Part shown: in pieces, positions 35,764-48,087 of the stretch | How positions within the stretch are numbered: position 1 is the stretch's first letter | How the letters are laid out: the number at the start of each line of letters is the position of its first letter | Source: Euonymus europaeus | Lineage: Eukaryota > Streptophyta > Magnoliopsida > Celastrales > Celastraceae | Assembly: GCA_963580455.1 (NCBI GenBank) | Contig: OY756966.1 | Location: 23,687,001 to 23,751,000 of the forward strand | Direction: 5' to 3' | DNA length: 64,000 nt | Notes under the pieces: model-generated | Database searches by the model: none | What the model was told of the DNA's origin: nothing | Seen by the model: the letters and a program-made list of their open reading frames with translations, nothing else | Translations under genes and position numbers: made by a program

Positions 35764-36913
35764 AGGAAGATGGGAAGCGTAGCACTAAGAAAGTGTGTGG
35801 TTACAGAAGGAACAAATAAAGGGAAACGAGAAGAGTTAGGGCTTGCATGGGGGAATGGTTGGTATGTGGGAGGCACGGTAACAGAATGGAATGCAAATGA
35901 CAACGCATGCATGCTGTGCTGTGCGTTTTGGGTGTATTTATTGTTTAATTGCTTCTTTGTCATCAAATAAGGGGTTGAGAAAATGCAATCTATTAACATA
36001 TATTATGATATTCCTAACTATTTAATCAAAACACTTCGTCACACTAAGGTATATTACCCGGCACGAGTGGACGGCTTGCAATCCTCTACAATGCAAATTT
36101 GGTGGTAAATCTCATGTGGTCTAGAGAAAGAATTAAAGAGCACTATATAATAAATCAAACTTCTTAACCTAGTAGATGTGCTTACGAGCCTCTTTAGTGT
36201 CAAGCTCAATAAACTTTGAGATTGGGGGCCAAAGAGGATAAGAAGATCTTATAGGCGAGGTCTTACGTTGTCATCGTGTCACTCTGATTCACACAAGATG
36301 TACTTTCTAAGTCAAAGATTCAAGAAAATAAATCCGTGATAACTAATTATGAATTTACCTGACCCTAAACAAAAAACATATACTCAGTCTAGGGAGGGAC
36401 AAGCTGTTACACGAGCCTCCACAATTCGTATAGAATATGAGAGTTTACAATTTCTAATTCGATTTTAGATTTATTTTTCATTTTTAAAAAAATTATTTTT
36501 CCTCTATACATCCTATGTGAATTGCAAAACTCCTGAATCTGTGACCCTATGCACTAGACAGAGGGTCCATTCCATCCATTTACAATAATTAAAATCTAAA
36601 AAGACTAGTGTCACGACAAATTATAAATTATTGTGAATCATGATCCGATTAGGGCACTTAGGTTACTAGGTTTTTGCAATCCTGGTGGGTTGATCATGCT
36701 CATTGATTCTTATAATAGAAATGTTGCGTGTGGAACTGAAAACATGAAGAGAAGATTTCAAACTCTTATCGCGTGACTCGGTGCTTGGACGACAAGGCAA
36801 AATTTTGGGGATATTTGCAGAAGGAACAGTGACAAAGGCCCAAAGGGGTGTTAGGTTCAACTTCTACGGAGAGATTTAAGAGAAACCCATGAATTTTTTC
36901 TCCTGAAAATATC
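35764..36913. other. Divergent promoter region between LEA_2 (-) and HCC2 (+)
   Basis: About 1.15 kb without a gene. On the - strand, ATAAATAC near 35935-35942 could serve as TATA for the LEA_2 gene. On the + side, the stretch 36700-36913 is more GC-balanced and probably transcribed 5' UTR. Confidence 0.4.
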
Positions 36914-39900
36914 ATGCCCATCTTTCGTTCTCTTTTCCTTTCCTCCAACCACCGCCCTCTGAATCTGCTTCAAAGGTCTACTCGTAAAATCCTTCACTCA
37001 CTTCTTTCTGTTTCTGGGTACCAATGTCTTTTTTATTTTGTGGTTTTTCTTTAGTAATTTCCAAGTAGAAATGTTTTTTCCTAGCTCTTCCTGTCTTTTG
37101 GGTTTTGGCTGTATTATTTTGGTTCGATTAGTTGAGATTCGAATTGAATTGCTTTGATTCTGTATGCATTTATAATTTTTATGAGGAATCCAGTTAAGTG
37201 TGAGCAAATATTTTTCTTAGTTGAATCTGATAACTGATTCGGTAGTTAGTGATATTTGATTGGTTTTGACGGGGGAGTTATTCATGCCCCAGATGTTTGT
37301 GTTGATGAAATACGGTATATTGTGGGAGTTTTGTGTTCTCTATGCAGTGTCATTGATTGTTGATGCTGTTTGCTAATTACTTAATTATTGGTGAGTAGAC
37401 TTATTTTCCTTCACTGTCAATCAGAGCCTCATGTACTTCAATCCCTTTCATCACTAATTCATCTTTAAAATGCAATATATAGTGTGTGCTACTTCTTTTA
37501 AGAATAATTCTAAGGATCTTAGTTATACAAAAACATTTATGGCGGTTATAGGTTTGGCCAGTCAAAGGGGTTTCAGGCTCGTAGCTATACAAAATCAACA
37601 AGGCGAGTAAATCAAAAGCCAGATGGTCATCCTGTAATGTATGTGGAAACTCAAGCGCCTCGCTCATGGAGTACTTACATCATTGTATGCTACCTCAGTT
37701 CCCATATTGTCTTTATATGCTTCATTTCATTGTCTCAGTATGCATTTCCTGTATTGATTTGCATGGTATACCTTACTTGTTGTTTGCAGCCAGCTGCTGC
37801 TGTACTTGGATTTGCTGGATTAGCTACTTTTGTTCATTATAATGACGAGAGAAGAGTCGTTTTAAAAGGTTACTTTTTACAATTGCTATTGAATTCTGAA
37901 CTTCAGTAATGCTTGTGATCTCTGATTATGTACCTTCCAAATCAATGTACTCTTGTGTTCTTTGTTAATTGGAGGTGACATTCAATTAAATGTGACTTAA
38001 TGTGTAAAATGGGAATTTATAGCATATTACAGCCACCAGTGGCGAGGAAGTCCGAAGTTGATCTGTTTTGTGTTTCATTGGGCATGTAGGACAATTATAT
38101 AGACTCTTCCTGGGATAGGGCTAGCTGAAATTCCACTTTCTTTATTATTGGGTTAGAGTTGTGTTGAACAAATGTTTAATTCAAGAAGTTGTATATATAA
38201 TGACTCATGTGGAGGGTACCTCAATTTGCAATACAGTCAAGGGATAGGGCTAGTATATATTCATATATGCTGCAAGAGTTGAAGGAATTTTTGCAACACT
38301 AGAAGCCTAAAACTAGTTTGGCACCTTGCTTATAGATGTATGATAGAGGCCTAGTCAGATTTATTGTGTAGCACTGGGCATTGTCTGTTTTCTTTTTAAG
38401 ACAAATATGTTGGGCGTTATATATTCACTGTTAGTTTGTAGGCCCTGTTGCACTTTAGGGTACTCATCTAGACCCAAAAGCTTAAACCTATGATTCCTGA
38501 GTTCGTCCTTGATCCTAACTGCTTACTTTGCTTCTAACTTAACAAATGTGGAACACTCTTTGAGACATACTCCTTCAATAGTTCTTGTGAGCCAACTATC
38601 CAGCCAGACCACTACTACTGCCCAACTACTGAGCCACACTGTACCGTCTCGAGGCATAGTATATGGCAAAAGGATTTAGAAGTCAAGAAGATCAAACTAA
38701 AATGAACCATCCAAAATACTGCACTTGTAAATGCCTCTTCTGAATGTCTGTTGCTTGAAAATCACTCAATGGATCTCAGTTTATCGATGATAAAGGATCA
38801 GAATATTCGTGGATACAGTGAACCCATCATATGGTTGTTTTCATTCGCAACATCTCATCATGTGGCCTTCAAGTCTTCGACATAGCATACATGGCAATTT
38901 AATTATTAGAAAGTGTTGAAAACTTTGCTTCTTTTGTTTGATTGCATTACTGAAAAAAGCTGTTAGCTTTTCTTAGTTATTGCCTTGCATACTAAATTGG
39001 CTGAAGTTGGCAAGCAAAGGTTTTTCATTCCAATATATTAATATGTTTGGACTTCAAGATCATGTGTTCTCAATTGGGTGTATGTATGTTAGGTTAAGTA
39101 TTTTACTGTGTATGAAGTGTGATTCAACTTTTTTGTGATATTTATCTTTCTTTCTTTAAAGCTATTTCTTTTTGGTCTGTTCAGGGTTCAAACAGTAAGG
39201 TTTTTGAGGTTCCTGCAGTTCATATGCGTGAATCCTGCTTTCCTCTGAATTTGTATTTGTACCAGATATATGCTCTAGCTCTATTTTTTATGCATGTTGT
39301 ATCCTACAATGCTCTATTTCTTTTCTCTCTTTGATTTTTCGAATGGGTGGAGACTGGAGAGAGATGACATGTGCAACTAATTACTCGTAATTATTTTTCG
39401 GATTGGATCAGGACAGGGGAACAGTGGTAATGATACTACTGTCAAAGGTCCGATCATTGGTGGCCCTTTCACTCTGGTTGACATGGAAAATAAAACAGTG
39501 ACTGAAAAGAACCTTCTAGGGAACTGGGTTCTACTCTATTTTGGCTACACATCATCTCCTGATGTTGGACCTGATCAAGTCCAAATGATGGCCAAGGCAA
39601 TAAAGATATTAGGTTTGTCAACTCTCCTTCATAAGCGTATCACATGTTTTACCCTTCTTGGAATATTACTGACATAGAATACTTTACATGAGCTAGAGTC
39701 AAAACATAATGTTAAGGTTTTACCGGTATTTGTCACAATTGATCCTCAGCGTGATACACCTTCACAACTTCGCGCTTACCTTCAAGGTTAGAATTCCCGC
39801 ACAACTTAAAACATTTGTGATAACATGCATATTCTGTTGGGATTATAAGTTGTGCTTAGTGCTAACCTCTTGCCTACTTTGACTCGAGGATCACAGAGTT

Positions 39901-40224
39901 TGACTCGAGAATAATGGGATTGACGGGGCCTGTTACTGCTATAAGGCATATGGCACAGGAATACCGAGTGTTTTTCCGGAAGATCGAGGAAGAAAGAAAT
40001 GACTACCTTGTCGAGTCTTCTCACAACATGTGAGCCGAAATACCTTCAGTTATTTTCATTTGCTGGTTCCTTTCTATTTGCTCACATGGATTCCATTTCA
40101 TGTCAAAACAAGCAGGTATCTGATAAACCCAAACATGGAGGTTGCAAGATGCTTTGGGGTTGAGTACGATGCAGAAGACTTGTCAGAAGCAATAGTAAAG
40201 GAACTAAAGAAAACACCAAGTTAG
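36914..40224 (+). CDS. HCC2: SCO1-family mitochondrial protein lacking copper ligands (HCC2-like)
   Basis: Seven coding exons, about 282 residues: 36914-37017, 37552-37684, 37790-37868, 39412-39612, 39697-39786, 39897-40029, 40116-40224. The N-terminus is Arg/Ser/Leu-rich without acids (MPIFRSLFLSSNHRPL), as for a mitochondrial presequence. One membrane segment follows (AAAVLGFAGLATFVHY, about 80-97). The SCO/thioredoxin fold then has GPIIGGPFTLVD, GNWVLLYFGYTSSPDVGPD, VLPVFVTIDPQRDTP, LTGPVTAIR and MYLINPNMEV. True SCO1/HCC1 proteins deliver copper to cytochrome c oxidase through CxxxC and a later histidine. Here the cysteines are Ser154 and Gly158, and the position of the histidine appears to be Ser243. 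That is the known Arabidopsis HCC2 pattern, linked to redox/stress roles rather than copper transfer. Intron 3 is long (about 1.5 kb). Confidence 0.9.
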
Positions 40225-40901
40225 TGTCTTAGTATGAAACTTGAGTCTTGATTTACTGCCAGCATATTTTCAGGTTTATCAGATTCTGGGTCGTATTTTA
40301 ACATTCTTCCCACCTTAGGGTCCCTTATTTCCAATTTTGTAGTGGAAGTTTTACACATTTCGTAATCCAAGATTTTCAGATGGCAGATTATTTTTTCATA
40401 ATTGAGAAAAGATCATATGGATTGAAAACTCGGGACATAATTGAACTGAAGGGCATGCTCATGAGATACTTTTTTTGTGCAATTTTTGCATACAGGCCTT
40501 GTTCTTGAAACATATGGATCACCATATCGGCATCGATACGTTTATGCCCTACTTTTTTGAAAACATCTGATTATGGGTTGTGGCAACTGGCAAATGTTTA
40601 GCATTGCTCTTTTAATCATCATCTTTTACCCTTTTTTATTAGAAGAAATATCGAAAAATATTTCAAAAATCAACAGATTGAATAAAGTAAGAAAAGTTAG
40701 GCTCAACATCCAAAGTAGTTAAGACTTAAATTCACTTTATTAGTTCAGATTTATGTTAGATCCATCCTCATTACCATCTAATTTGTCGGTTCAAGCATCT
40801 ATATTTTCTGTTAATTTTAAGTATGCATTTAAACAGAGAGTGGTTAGAGGAAGCCCGGGCCTACTGTGGCTTTGAAGAGACACTATAAATTTTAATTTAT
40901 T
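40225..40901. other. 3' UTR of HCC2 and spacer
   Basis: No gene seen. The sequence becomes AT-rich toward the foldback element at 40902. Confidence 0.4.
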
Positions 40902-41122
40902 CTTGAAAAATTCATAAATGTGTTTTGATCAAGATTACGAGTTCAACGATATTTTTTTGTCATAAACAGAAATCAAATGGAACTCGGAAAAGACGTTCAA
41001 ATTTTTGATCGTTTGAATATAAATTCGAAATATTCTATTTTTTTTTTCACATTTCATTTGAAATTAAAAAAATACCGTTGAACTCGTGATCTCGATCGAA
41101 ATATATTTATAATTTTATAAAA
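40902..41122. mobile_element. Foldback-type MITE, about 220 bp
   Basis: The left half (…TTTTGATCAAGATTACGAGTTCAACGATATTTTTTT…) and the right half (…AAAAAATACCGTTGAACTCGTGATCTCGATCGAAAT…) are inverted copies at roughly 80% identity. The pairing continues inward through AATCAAATG and CATTTCATTTGAAATT. No coding content. The target duplication was not fixed. Confidence 0.6.
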
Positions 41123-41755
41123 AAATGATGGTGACTTTTATAGCTGGAAATGGCATGGTAAATTCACAAACCGACGTGCTCTCCTCTCTCTGAGTGTCTT
41201 GAGGAATTGTTGGTGGTGAAGAATAATGAAACAGAGTAGAGGATGACGAGGATGAATGAAACTCCCTTCTATTCTTTCTAAAAATCTAGAGATCCTCATT
41301 GTGCCTATGACCGGGTCTCCTGCTCCCCCATGCTTCAAGCAAACAGAAAAACCAAGAGAAAAGTAAAACAATAATCAAACCCAGATCAACAATTTTAATA
41401 ACAGAAAATAAAAGAAAAGAAAATCTTATTATTATCTTTTCCTGAAAATTTGTCCTCTCTCTCATCATGCAATCTCATTCTGTCTCTCCAACAGAAAGAG
41501 AGAGAAAGCAGACTTTTCTTTTCTTCTCTCAACAGCCACTCCAGGGGTCCATAATCTCCTGGGGATAGGCTTCTTTTCAAACATAGAATCCTTCAAATTT
41601 GTTGTCTGATTTCAGGTTTCAACAACTACCCAATGTTAAAAAATAACTTTTCCTTGCTTCAACGTACACGATTTTTTAATTACACAGGGCTACTGCATTG
41701 TCAACAAGAAAATATATAGCAGTGGAAGAAGCTTCGAAGGTAGCAATACAGAGAC
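41123..41755 (+). other. Upstream region and 5' UTR of the TPR gene
   Basis: The stretch 41140-41755 is GC-balanced, and a transcription start may lie near 41480-41600. A 5' UTR intron is possible (ATTTCAG at 41611-41617 and similar acceptors), but no unambiguous donor/acceptor pair could be chosen. Confidence 0.3.
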
Positions 41756-44623
41756 ATGGGAGACACCTCGCCTGAGAGAAAATCAGGTTGTGGGCTGTTA
41801 AATGCAGTTTTAGGTCGCCGGAGCTTCTGGCCAAGAAGAACTACCTCTACAGGCTCACTTCCTACGGCTTGCGATGGAACATTAGTCAAAACACCAAGCA
41901 CTCCAAACTCGAAAAGGCGGAGAGGAGCCTCTGATGAGGCAGCATTTCTAGACACTTCAATGAATGTATCAGAAGCACATCGAAAACCAATCACAAGAGC
42001 TCCCAATCATCCCAAGATTCCTCCTCCTGTATATCAAAAACAACAACAACCAAACAATGTTAGAAGAACTTCTGATCATGAATCAAACAGGATTTCACCT
42101 AGTCAAGGTTATGTTAATCAAGGTAGGAGGGTGCCTAAGGAGGCAATAGGAATCTCTGGAGAGCTAGAGAGCATGATTGCTGATCATCAGAAATCTAAGG
42201 GAAGCAATACGCTGGTTCGGGCTTCATCAGGCAATGTCATGCTTATGGGAAATTTAGGCAATTTGAGGCAACCAAGAGGAGGAAATACAAATTCCTATAA
42301 TGTTATTGATTATCTACCCAAGACAGCTAGAGAAGAAACCACGATGCCTAATGGAAGATACCCAAATAGTGTGATGGGAAATGTAGTGAAAAAAACAAAT
42401 GACGCAGACAAGCCAAAAGAAGAACAATCTGCAGGTTCCCTATGCAGAGCTATATCAACCAGAATGGACCCTGAGCAGTTGAAAATTATGGGTAATGAAG
42501 ATTACAAGAATGGGAATTTCGCAGAGGCGTTGGCTTTGTATGATGCAGCTATCTCAATTGACCCAAATAAGGCTTCTTATAGGAGCAACAAGAGCGCAGC
42601 GTTAACAGCTCTGGGTAGGATTCTTGAGGCTGTTTTCGAGTGCAGAGAAGCCATTCGGATTGACCCTCGTTATCACAGAGCACATCATCGTCTGGCGAAC
42701 TTGTATCTCAGGTATGTACTGATGTAATCTAGCAAGACATAGTAATGGAAATCATACATCAGTTAAGTACTGCCATCTGCCAAGTTCTGTCAATAATTGT
42801 CGTGTGGGTCATCTTGTAATCTGCATTTTAGATTAGGTGAAGCAGAGAAGGCTATATATCACTACAAACATGCAGGACCAGAAGCAGACCATGTTGACAT
42901 ATCAAAAGCCAAAACTCTTCAAGCGCATCTCAGCAAATGCACCGAGGCTCGAAGGTTACGAGATTGGAACACCTTGATCAAAGAGACTGCCAACACTATG
43001 TCTGCTGGTGCAGATTCTGCTCCACAGGTATCAAACCATGTTATTTCATTACATTTGATTTGGTTGGTTAATTAACTGTCACCATAAAACTTCCACACAA
43101 CTTCATATCTGGTTTGGTCCTTTCACAAGATTTATGCGTTGCAAGCTGAGGCACTATTGAAGCTCCATAGACACCAAGAAGCAGATGATGCATTAACAAA
43201 AGGTCCAAACTTTGAAGTCGATGCCTGTACCAAATTTTTCGGTCCCATTGGTAATGCGAATTTGCTGTTAGTACAAGCTCAAGTTGACTTAGCCGCTGGA
43301 AGGTTAGTTGATTAATTCTTCATTATTTCATACATGATTCGCTATACAAAATTGCATTATAAAATAGAGTGTGCATGGAGAAAAGAACTAAAGAAGGTAG
43401 GGTAGGCTGCTAAAAGTGTTTTATGAAATCGATTATGTATTAATGTAGAACAACTCAAAAGAAAACTTCTTGCTGGCAACAGAGGAACCAAAAGAATATT
43501 ATTATAGCTTCAGCTTCAGCTTCATGTCATGAACTATCATAACGCTCTGTTACCCTATCACTGGGTTTTGGGGGTTAATATGTTCATACATTGCACCTAT
43601 AGAGAGAGAGACTTTTTTCTGCTTAGGATGGGACCTTCAATCACAACGTAATGGTGGTTTCCAGCCAATCTTTTGCTTTTCAAGCTGCCCCATCTTGTGA
43701 AAAAAGATCCTTGTAGGAGTAATTGACAAAATCATCATCAATGTCAAAAAGAACTTTAAAATGTGTTATTCTCAAGTAAAAAGTGGCATACTATGGTTCT
43801 TGATTAACATGTTTTTAGTGACAAGCCCATCTAATCATTCCATAATGTGACATATATATATATACACACACACACATAAACCTAATGGATTGACAGATTT
43901 GATGATGCATTGGCTTCTGCACAACGGGCCGCCCGGCTAGATTCGAACAACAAAGAGGTTAACATGGTGATTAGAAAGGCTAGAGCCGTGGGTGCAGCTC
44001 GATCAAATGGGAATGAGCTTTTCAAGGCTTCAAAATTTAACGAGGCGTGTGGTGCATATGGTGAGGGACTTGAGCTCGACCCATACAACTCAGTCTTGTT
44101 GTGCAACCGAGCCGCTTGTCGGTCCAAGCTCGGTCACTATGAGAAAGCTGTAGAAGACTGTACTGCTGCCCTAAATGTGCGTCCTAATTACAGCAAAGCA
44201 AGACTAAGAAGAGCCGATTGTAATTCTAAGGTGAGTAACTACACACTTTTTATAGGCTCGAGTAGTTGATTCAGAAATCGAAAGGTAGAGATCCCAGCAG
44301 TTAGAGATCTCGATTATTTCAGTGGCTGAGTTGTATGCACGGGATTCAAGTGAATGTATGAACCCTACATAATACGTATAATATTTTGTGCATATAACTC
44401 AACCATTGAGATAACCGATTCCAATTGCTTGAATACCTAATAGTATTCACAAATTTGTGTAGTGGCTAATATTTGTTGTATTGGGCTTTATATGTAGTTG
44501 GGGAGATGGGAGGCCTCAATACATGACTACGAGGCATTGCGAAAGGACAGGCCTGAGGACGAGGAGATAAACCGGGCCTTATTAGAAGCCCAAGCCCAAC
44601 TCAAGAAGCTGAGAGGGGAGTAA
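41756..44623 (+). CDS. TPR protein, TPR13/TPR14-like (TTL-related without thioredoxin domain)
   Basis: Five coding exons: 41756-42711, 42832-43027, 43130-43302, 43897-44230, 44498-44623, giving 594 residues. The N-terminal 235 residues are disordered and basic, with CGLLNAVLGRRSFWPRR at 12-28, SKRRRGASDEAAFLD, SGELESMI and LVRASSGNVMLMGNLGNL. Three TPRs follow at about 240-341 (MGNEDYKNGNFAEALALYDA, SNKSAALTALGRILEAV, HHRLANLYLRLGEAEKA), and a second TPR block near the C-terminus (GNELFKASKFNEACGAYGEG, NRAACRSKLGHYEKAVEDC, ADCNSKLGRWEASIHDYE). TPRs bind partner proteins; the relatives TTL1-TTL4 work in stress and brassinosteroid signalling. This protein ends at LKKLRGE without the thioredoxin-like domain. 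As I recall, that is also true of Arabidopsis At5g10090 at the same length, so it is a complete gene. Confidence 0.92.
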
Positions 44624-45520
44624 GCGAAGAGTGTGATCATGTGAAGCCCGGTTCATCTTAGAGTGTTAGAGGCAGCCAGATACTTTTATTTTTTTAAAAT
44701 CCAAAGAAACCAATTATTAAAGATTTTAGTCATTGTTGGTTTGATTGAGGAGAGTGCTGTGATATTTATGTGATTCGATAATTGTTTAGAAAGTGATGTC
44801 GACTCCATTTGGTAGAGTTTATATTTGGAAAAATAAATCAGTTTATAAGCGATTAGATGTTTGGTGTTATTTTCAAAATAAGTTGGCTTGTAATTAGGTT
44901 CATTTGATAGACCTTATGATAAGAGAAAATAAGTTAGCTTATAATTTGTCGGGTGTTTTGTGATACTATTAAAGCAAAAGCTAGTTTATATGGATAAAAC
45001 GATCTACTCTTAGCAAATGCGCTTTACCAAGTAATCCCTAAGACCGTATTAGCTACTTATCAATTTGTATGAGAGCTTTTTCGCTGCCAACAAGTAGATT
45101 TTTCTAACGATTCTTTTTATAGTTGTCAAATTCATCGGGTGAGGATCCCATTTCGGCCTTACCAACATAAGCCCATTAAAGATTAATTTGAAAATTGAAA
45201 CCTAACAAACACTAAAATAATGCATTTCACAAGCTAATATTATTCTCATTAAGCAACCAGAATGGTATTTTTTTTTTGCAACGGTCAATAAATGTATTGA
45301 AATATGTATTTTATTAATGTGGTTGGAAAGAGGCGAATCCATAAAATAAATTAGGAGGGGCTTGGTTGGTGGAGCAGGGGAAATTGTAGCTGACTATCTG
45401 GAACTCTAGCACTGGATATAAAGCAGTAGAATTTCAATAGTGCTATCAATGTTATATATGTCATGTATAGCCAATTTATATGGTTGTATTTGGAATGTAT
45501 ATTATAATAGTATTATATTA
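44624..45520. other. 3' flank of the TPR gene with MITE-like sequence
   Basis: Probable 3' UTR to about 44800. Then 44807-45060 has TTTGGTAGAGTTTATA at one side and GCGCTTTACCAAGTAATCCC at the other, with AAGTTGGCTTGTAAT and AAGTTAGCTTATAAT inside. This is the look of a Tourist/hAT-type MITE, but the ends were not confirmed. No gene. Confidence 0.35.
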
Positions 45521-45529
45521 GCTTAAATA

Positions 45530-46970
45530 TTAAATGACAGTTACTTATATATTTAATATTTCTACAATTATTAGTTATGTTAAATATGTCCATAAATATT
45601 TGTTAGATATCTCATTCTCAAGAGTTGAGAATATGAGTGACGAGTGATATCTAGTATGAATATCTTAAATTAAGTTTCTGATCGTAAAATTATAAATTGA
45701 ACAATAATAATTTGAAAGATCAGCATATTGTTTGTTTCCTATGATAATAAGATTGTGAGTCACATGCAATCTAATATGAAATATTATAACAAACAATATG
45801 AAAGATTTATTGTTAAATAAATGCTTCGAACATAACTTGCTAAATAATAAATCACATGGAAGTTTATTTTCTTGTCAATGATTTATTATTTATATACGAT
45901 TGTGTAACTAATCCTTAGACCTGAGATGACATAGTAATCTTGTATATGGGTGATCGAATTTTGTCAATGCTGAAAATATTTATTCAATGAATAAATATTG
46001 GCATTTGATGGATTCGGTTAATTTTGTATGGACACTTGTGTGCAGTCAACAAGGAATTCATCACCTCAAAATAAATGAGGAGAATATCCTATGTGATCTG
46101 GATATTTACTGACATAGAAAATCATTGGCCACGGTTGAATGATTGATGAACAAGGTGTTTTCATTAATTATTGTTTGTCAATAAATTATTTGATCTGACA
46201 TATGATTGAGTTAGTGGATTTGACATATATTAATGATTCTCACTCAATTTGGATATTGTATCGTGGAAGGATTCAATTACACGATAATCGTAATTAAACG
46301 TTAAATGAAATTATTCATCATTGATTGGGTAGTCACGATATACTGCTAGGTGTCACTCGTGATTTATAAAAAATGATTAAAAGTTATTTTAATTAATACC
46401 AAAGAATTTGATATTATTCTTATTGCAAATTGATAATGAACCTAGAAAGTCACACATAAAGTAATTACATGGAATTTGTTTCAGCTAAGGTTAAAAAGAG
46501 AATTGTCTAAATTCGATAATTTACATGAAATGAAAATAATCGAATTATTGATTGAATGAGATTTATTGTAAACCGGGTTGGATCCGATTAATTAATGGAC
46601 ACTGCTAGCACGTTAGTCCTTAATTAGACATATGAGTCCTTATTCAATTAATAGGCAACAAAAATGGTTCAAAAATTTGTTGGCAACCAAAAATGGGTGA
46701 GGACACTTTTCATGCATAAAGTAGAATTTCCAAAATGGAAATCTATGCAATTTTCCACAAAAAGAGAATTTGCTATTTTTAGACACTTTTCATTTTGGTG
46801 TGTGACATCAAAATTCTTTTGAAATATCTTGGTGTGATTCGGTGGATGAACTAGAGGCTTCGTATTATCGGAAATCAACCGGAGCAATTTTGATTAGGCA
46901 CGCATCAAGAGGTAACGCTTTCGCTGTGTGTATTACGTATACTGTTTGCTAACAATCAATAGATACAAGT
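45530..46970. mobile_element. Probable LTR-retrotransposon LTR remnant (Ty1/copia-like), non-coding
   Basis: About 1.4 kb of AT-rich but patterned sequence without ORFs. It has the feel of a long copia LTR: repeated AATAAATCACATG, TTGGCCACGGTTGAATGA, TAGGTGTCACTCGTGATTTATA, GAACCTAGAAAGTCACACATAAAG, CGGTGGATGAACTAGAGGCTTCG and GCATCAAGAGGTAACGCTTTCG. No matching second LTR, primer-binding site or gag/pol is visible in the window, so it would be a solo or truncated LTR. The ends are approximate. Confidence 0.45.
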
Positions 46971-46979
46971 CCTCTCCAA

Positions 46980-47890
46980 CTCAACCCAAATGGAAAAAGG
47001 TAGCATGTGGAGGAATGCAACGTGCTTATTGATGTAGGACTTCTTGGATCAGGTATCTCTGTTCTGCTTCTGACTGAAGAAATGCTTTTCCTCAGCCTGC
47101 TCGTTCATTTTTTCCTAAACGTCTCATCTTTTCCTATTGGTTCATATGTATTGGTTCATATGTTTAGCTCGGACTCAATTTTGGCCGCAACTCTTTCGCT
47201 TCTCATACTTCATCTCTTCCTGCACAACTACTTCGGATCCACTATAAGGGCCACGGGGGCTTATAAAAATCCAATCTTGAGTAGCTGTATTTCTCTAAAC
47301 GCTTCCATTGTTCCTTCAGTTTTTACCGCATCTCTCGCCTTCCGACTAGCCTACACATCTTCGCCATCATGTTTTTATCCTTGCAAGTGTTCCTCTTTGC
47401 TCCACTGTTCACCTGCTGTATAAAGAAAAACTCCTGCCTGGGATGAGCCTAAGCTTGTTTTGCTATAGCATATTAAGATAATTGGTGCCAATTGACATTT
47501 TTACGTGTGATTAAAGTTTCTAAATTAATTTGAGCTGCACATTTATGCCTGTTCACTGCGAGAAAGAAAAAAAAATCAGTTTTTTACTTTAATGACAGTT
47601 GAATATGCGAATTTTGCGCCTAAGAGCATCGCAAGAGTCACTGGAAACTAAAATTAGACTGCAATTTTAAATTTGGTGTGCGAATTTTATATTTTTGTTA
47701 AAATCAAGCAAACATTAGCAAAACTTAGAAGAATACTAAGTTATATAATTGTATAAATATAAAAATTATTTTATTCTCTCATGTTCACATCGATAGAGAG
47801 AGTTTCTCAATACAATAAACTAAAAAAAAACACTTGTGATACATTTCTTCTCCCCAGCAAAACTTAGAAGAATACTAATAATATAATTGA
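46980..47890. other. Spacer between LTR remnant and NPF; unassigned 138-codon ORF at 47007-47423
   Basis: The + strand ORF at 47007-47423 is Leu/Ser/Phe-rich and hydrophobic, with no motif I recognise. It overlaps no plausible exon of the NPF gene. The - strand is broken by stops. It could be an eroded gene piece or chance. The rest is AT-rich and without features. Confidence 0.3.
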
Positions 47891-47892
47891 AT

Positions 47893-48037
47893 TTGACTCT
47901 GCTTCACATCACTGTCAGACTGTCAACGTCAACGACTTTAAGGGGTAATAATGAAGCAGCTTCCAACGTGGCTAAATAAAAAAGAAAAAGAAAGCATAAC
48001 GTGTTCCAACAGGAAGAGTCGCTTTTCGGTATTTGAC
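47893..48037. promoter_or_regulatory. Cluster of W-box cores upstream of the NPF gene
   Basis: TTGAC at 47893 and 48033 on +, and GTCAACGTCAA at 47922-47932, which is two overlapping TTGAC cores on the - strand. Four cores within 150 bp directly before the ATG at 48088 suggest WRKY binding. Inference only. Confidence 0.4.
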
Positions 48038-48087
48038 TGTTGAAGGGAAGAAAGCAACAAGTCAGTTTCTTGTGGTTCTGCTCAGCC

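Noticed and set aside
44600..44650. Stop codon of the TPR gene lies in a donor-like sequence (GGGGA/gtaagc), as if a thioredoxin-like C-terminal exon had been lost.
   Set aside because: No thioredoxin-like exon is visible downstream. Arabidopsis TPR13-type proteins, as I recall them, end at the same point with about the same length (594 residues), so the gene is complete.
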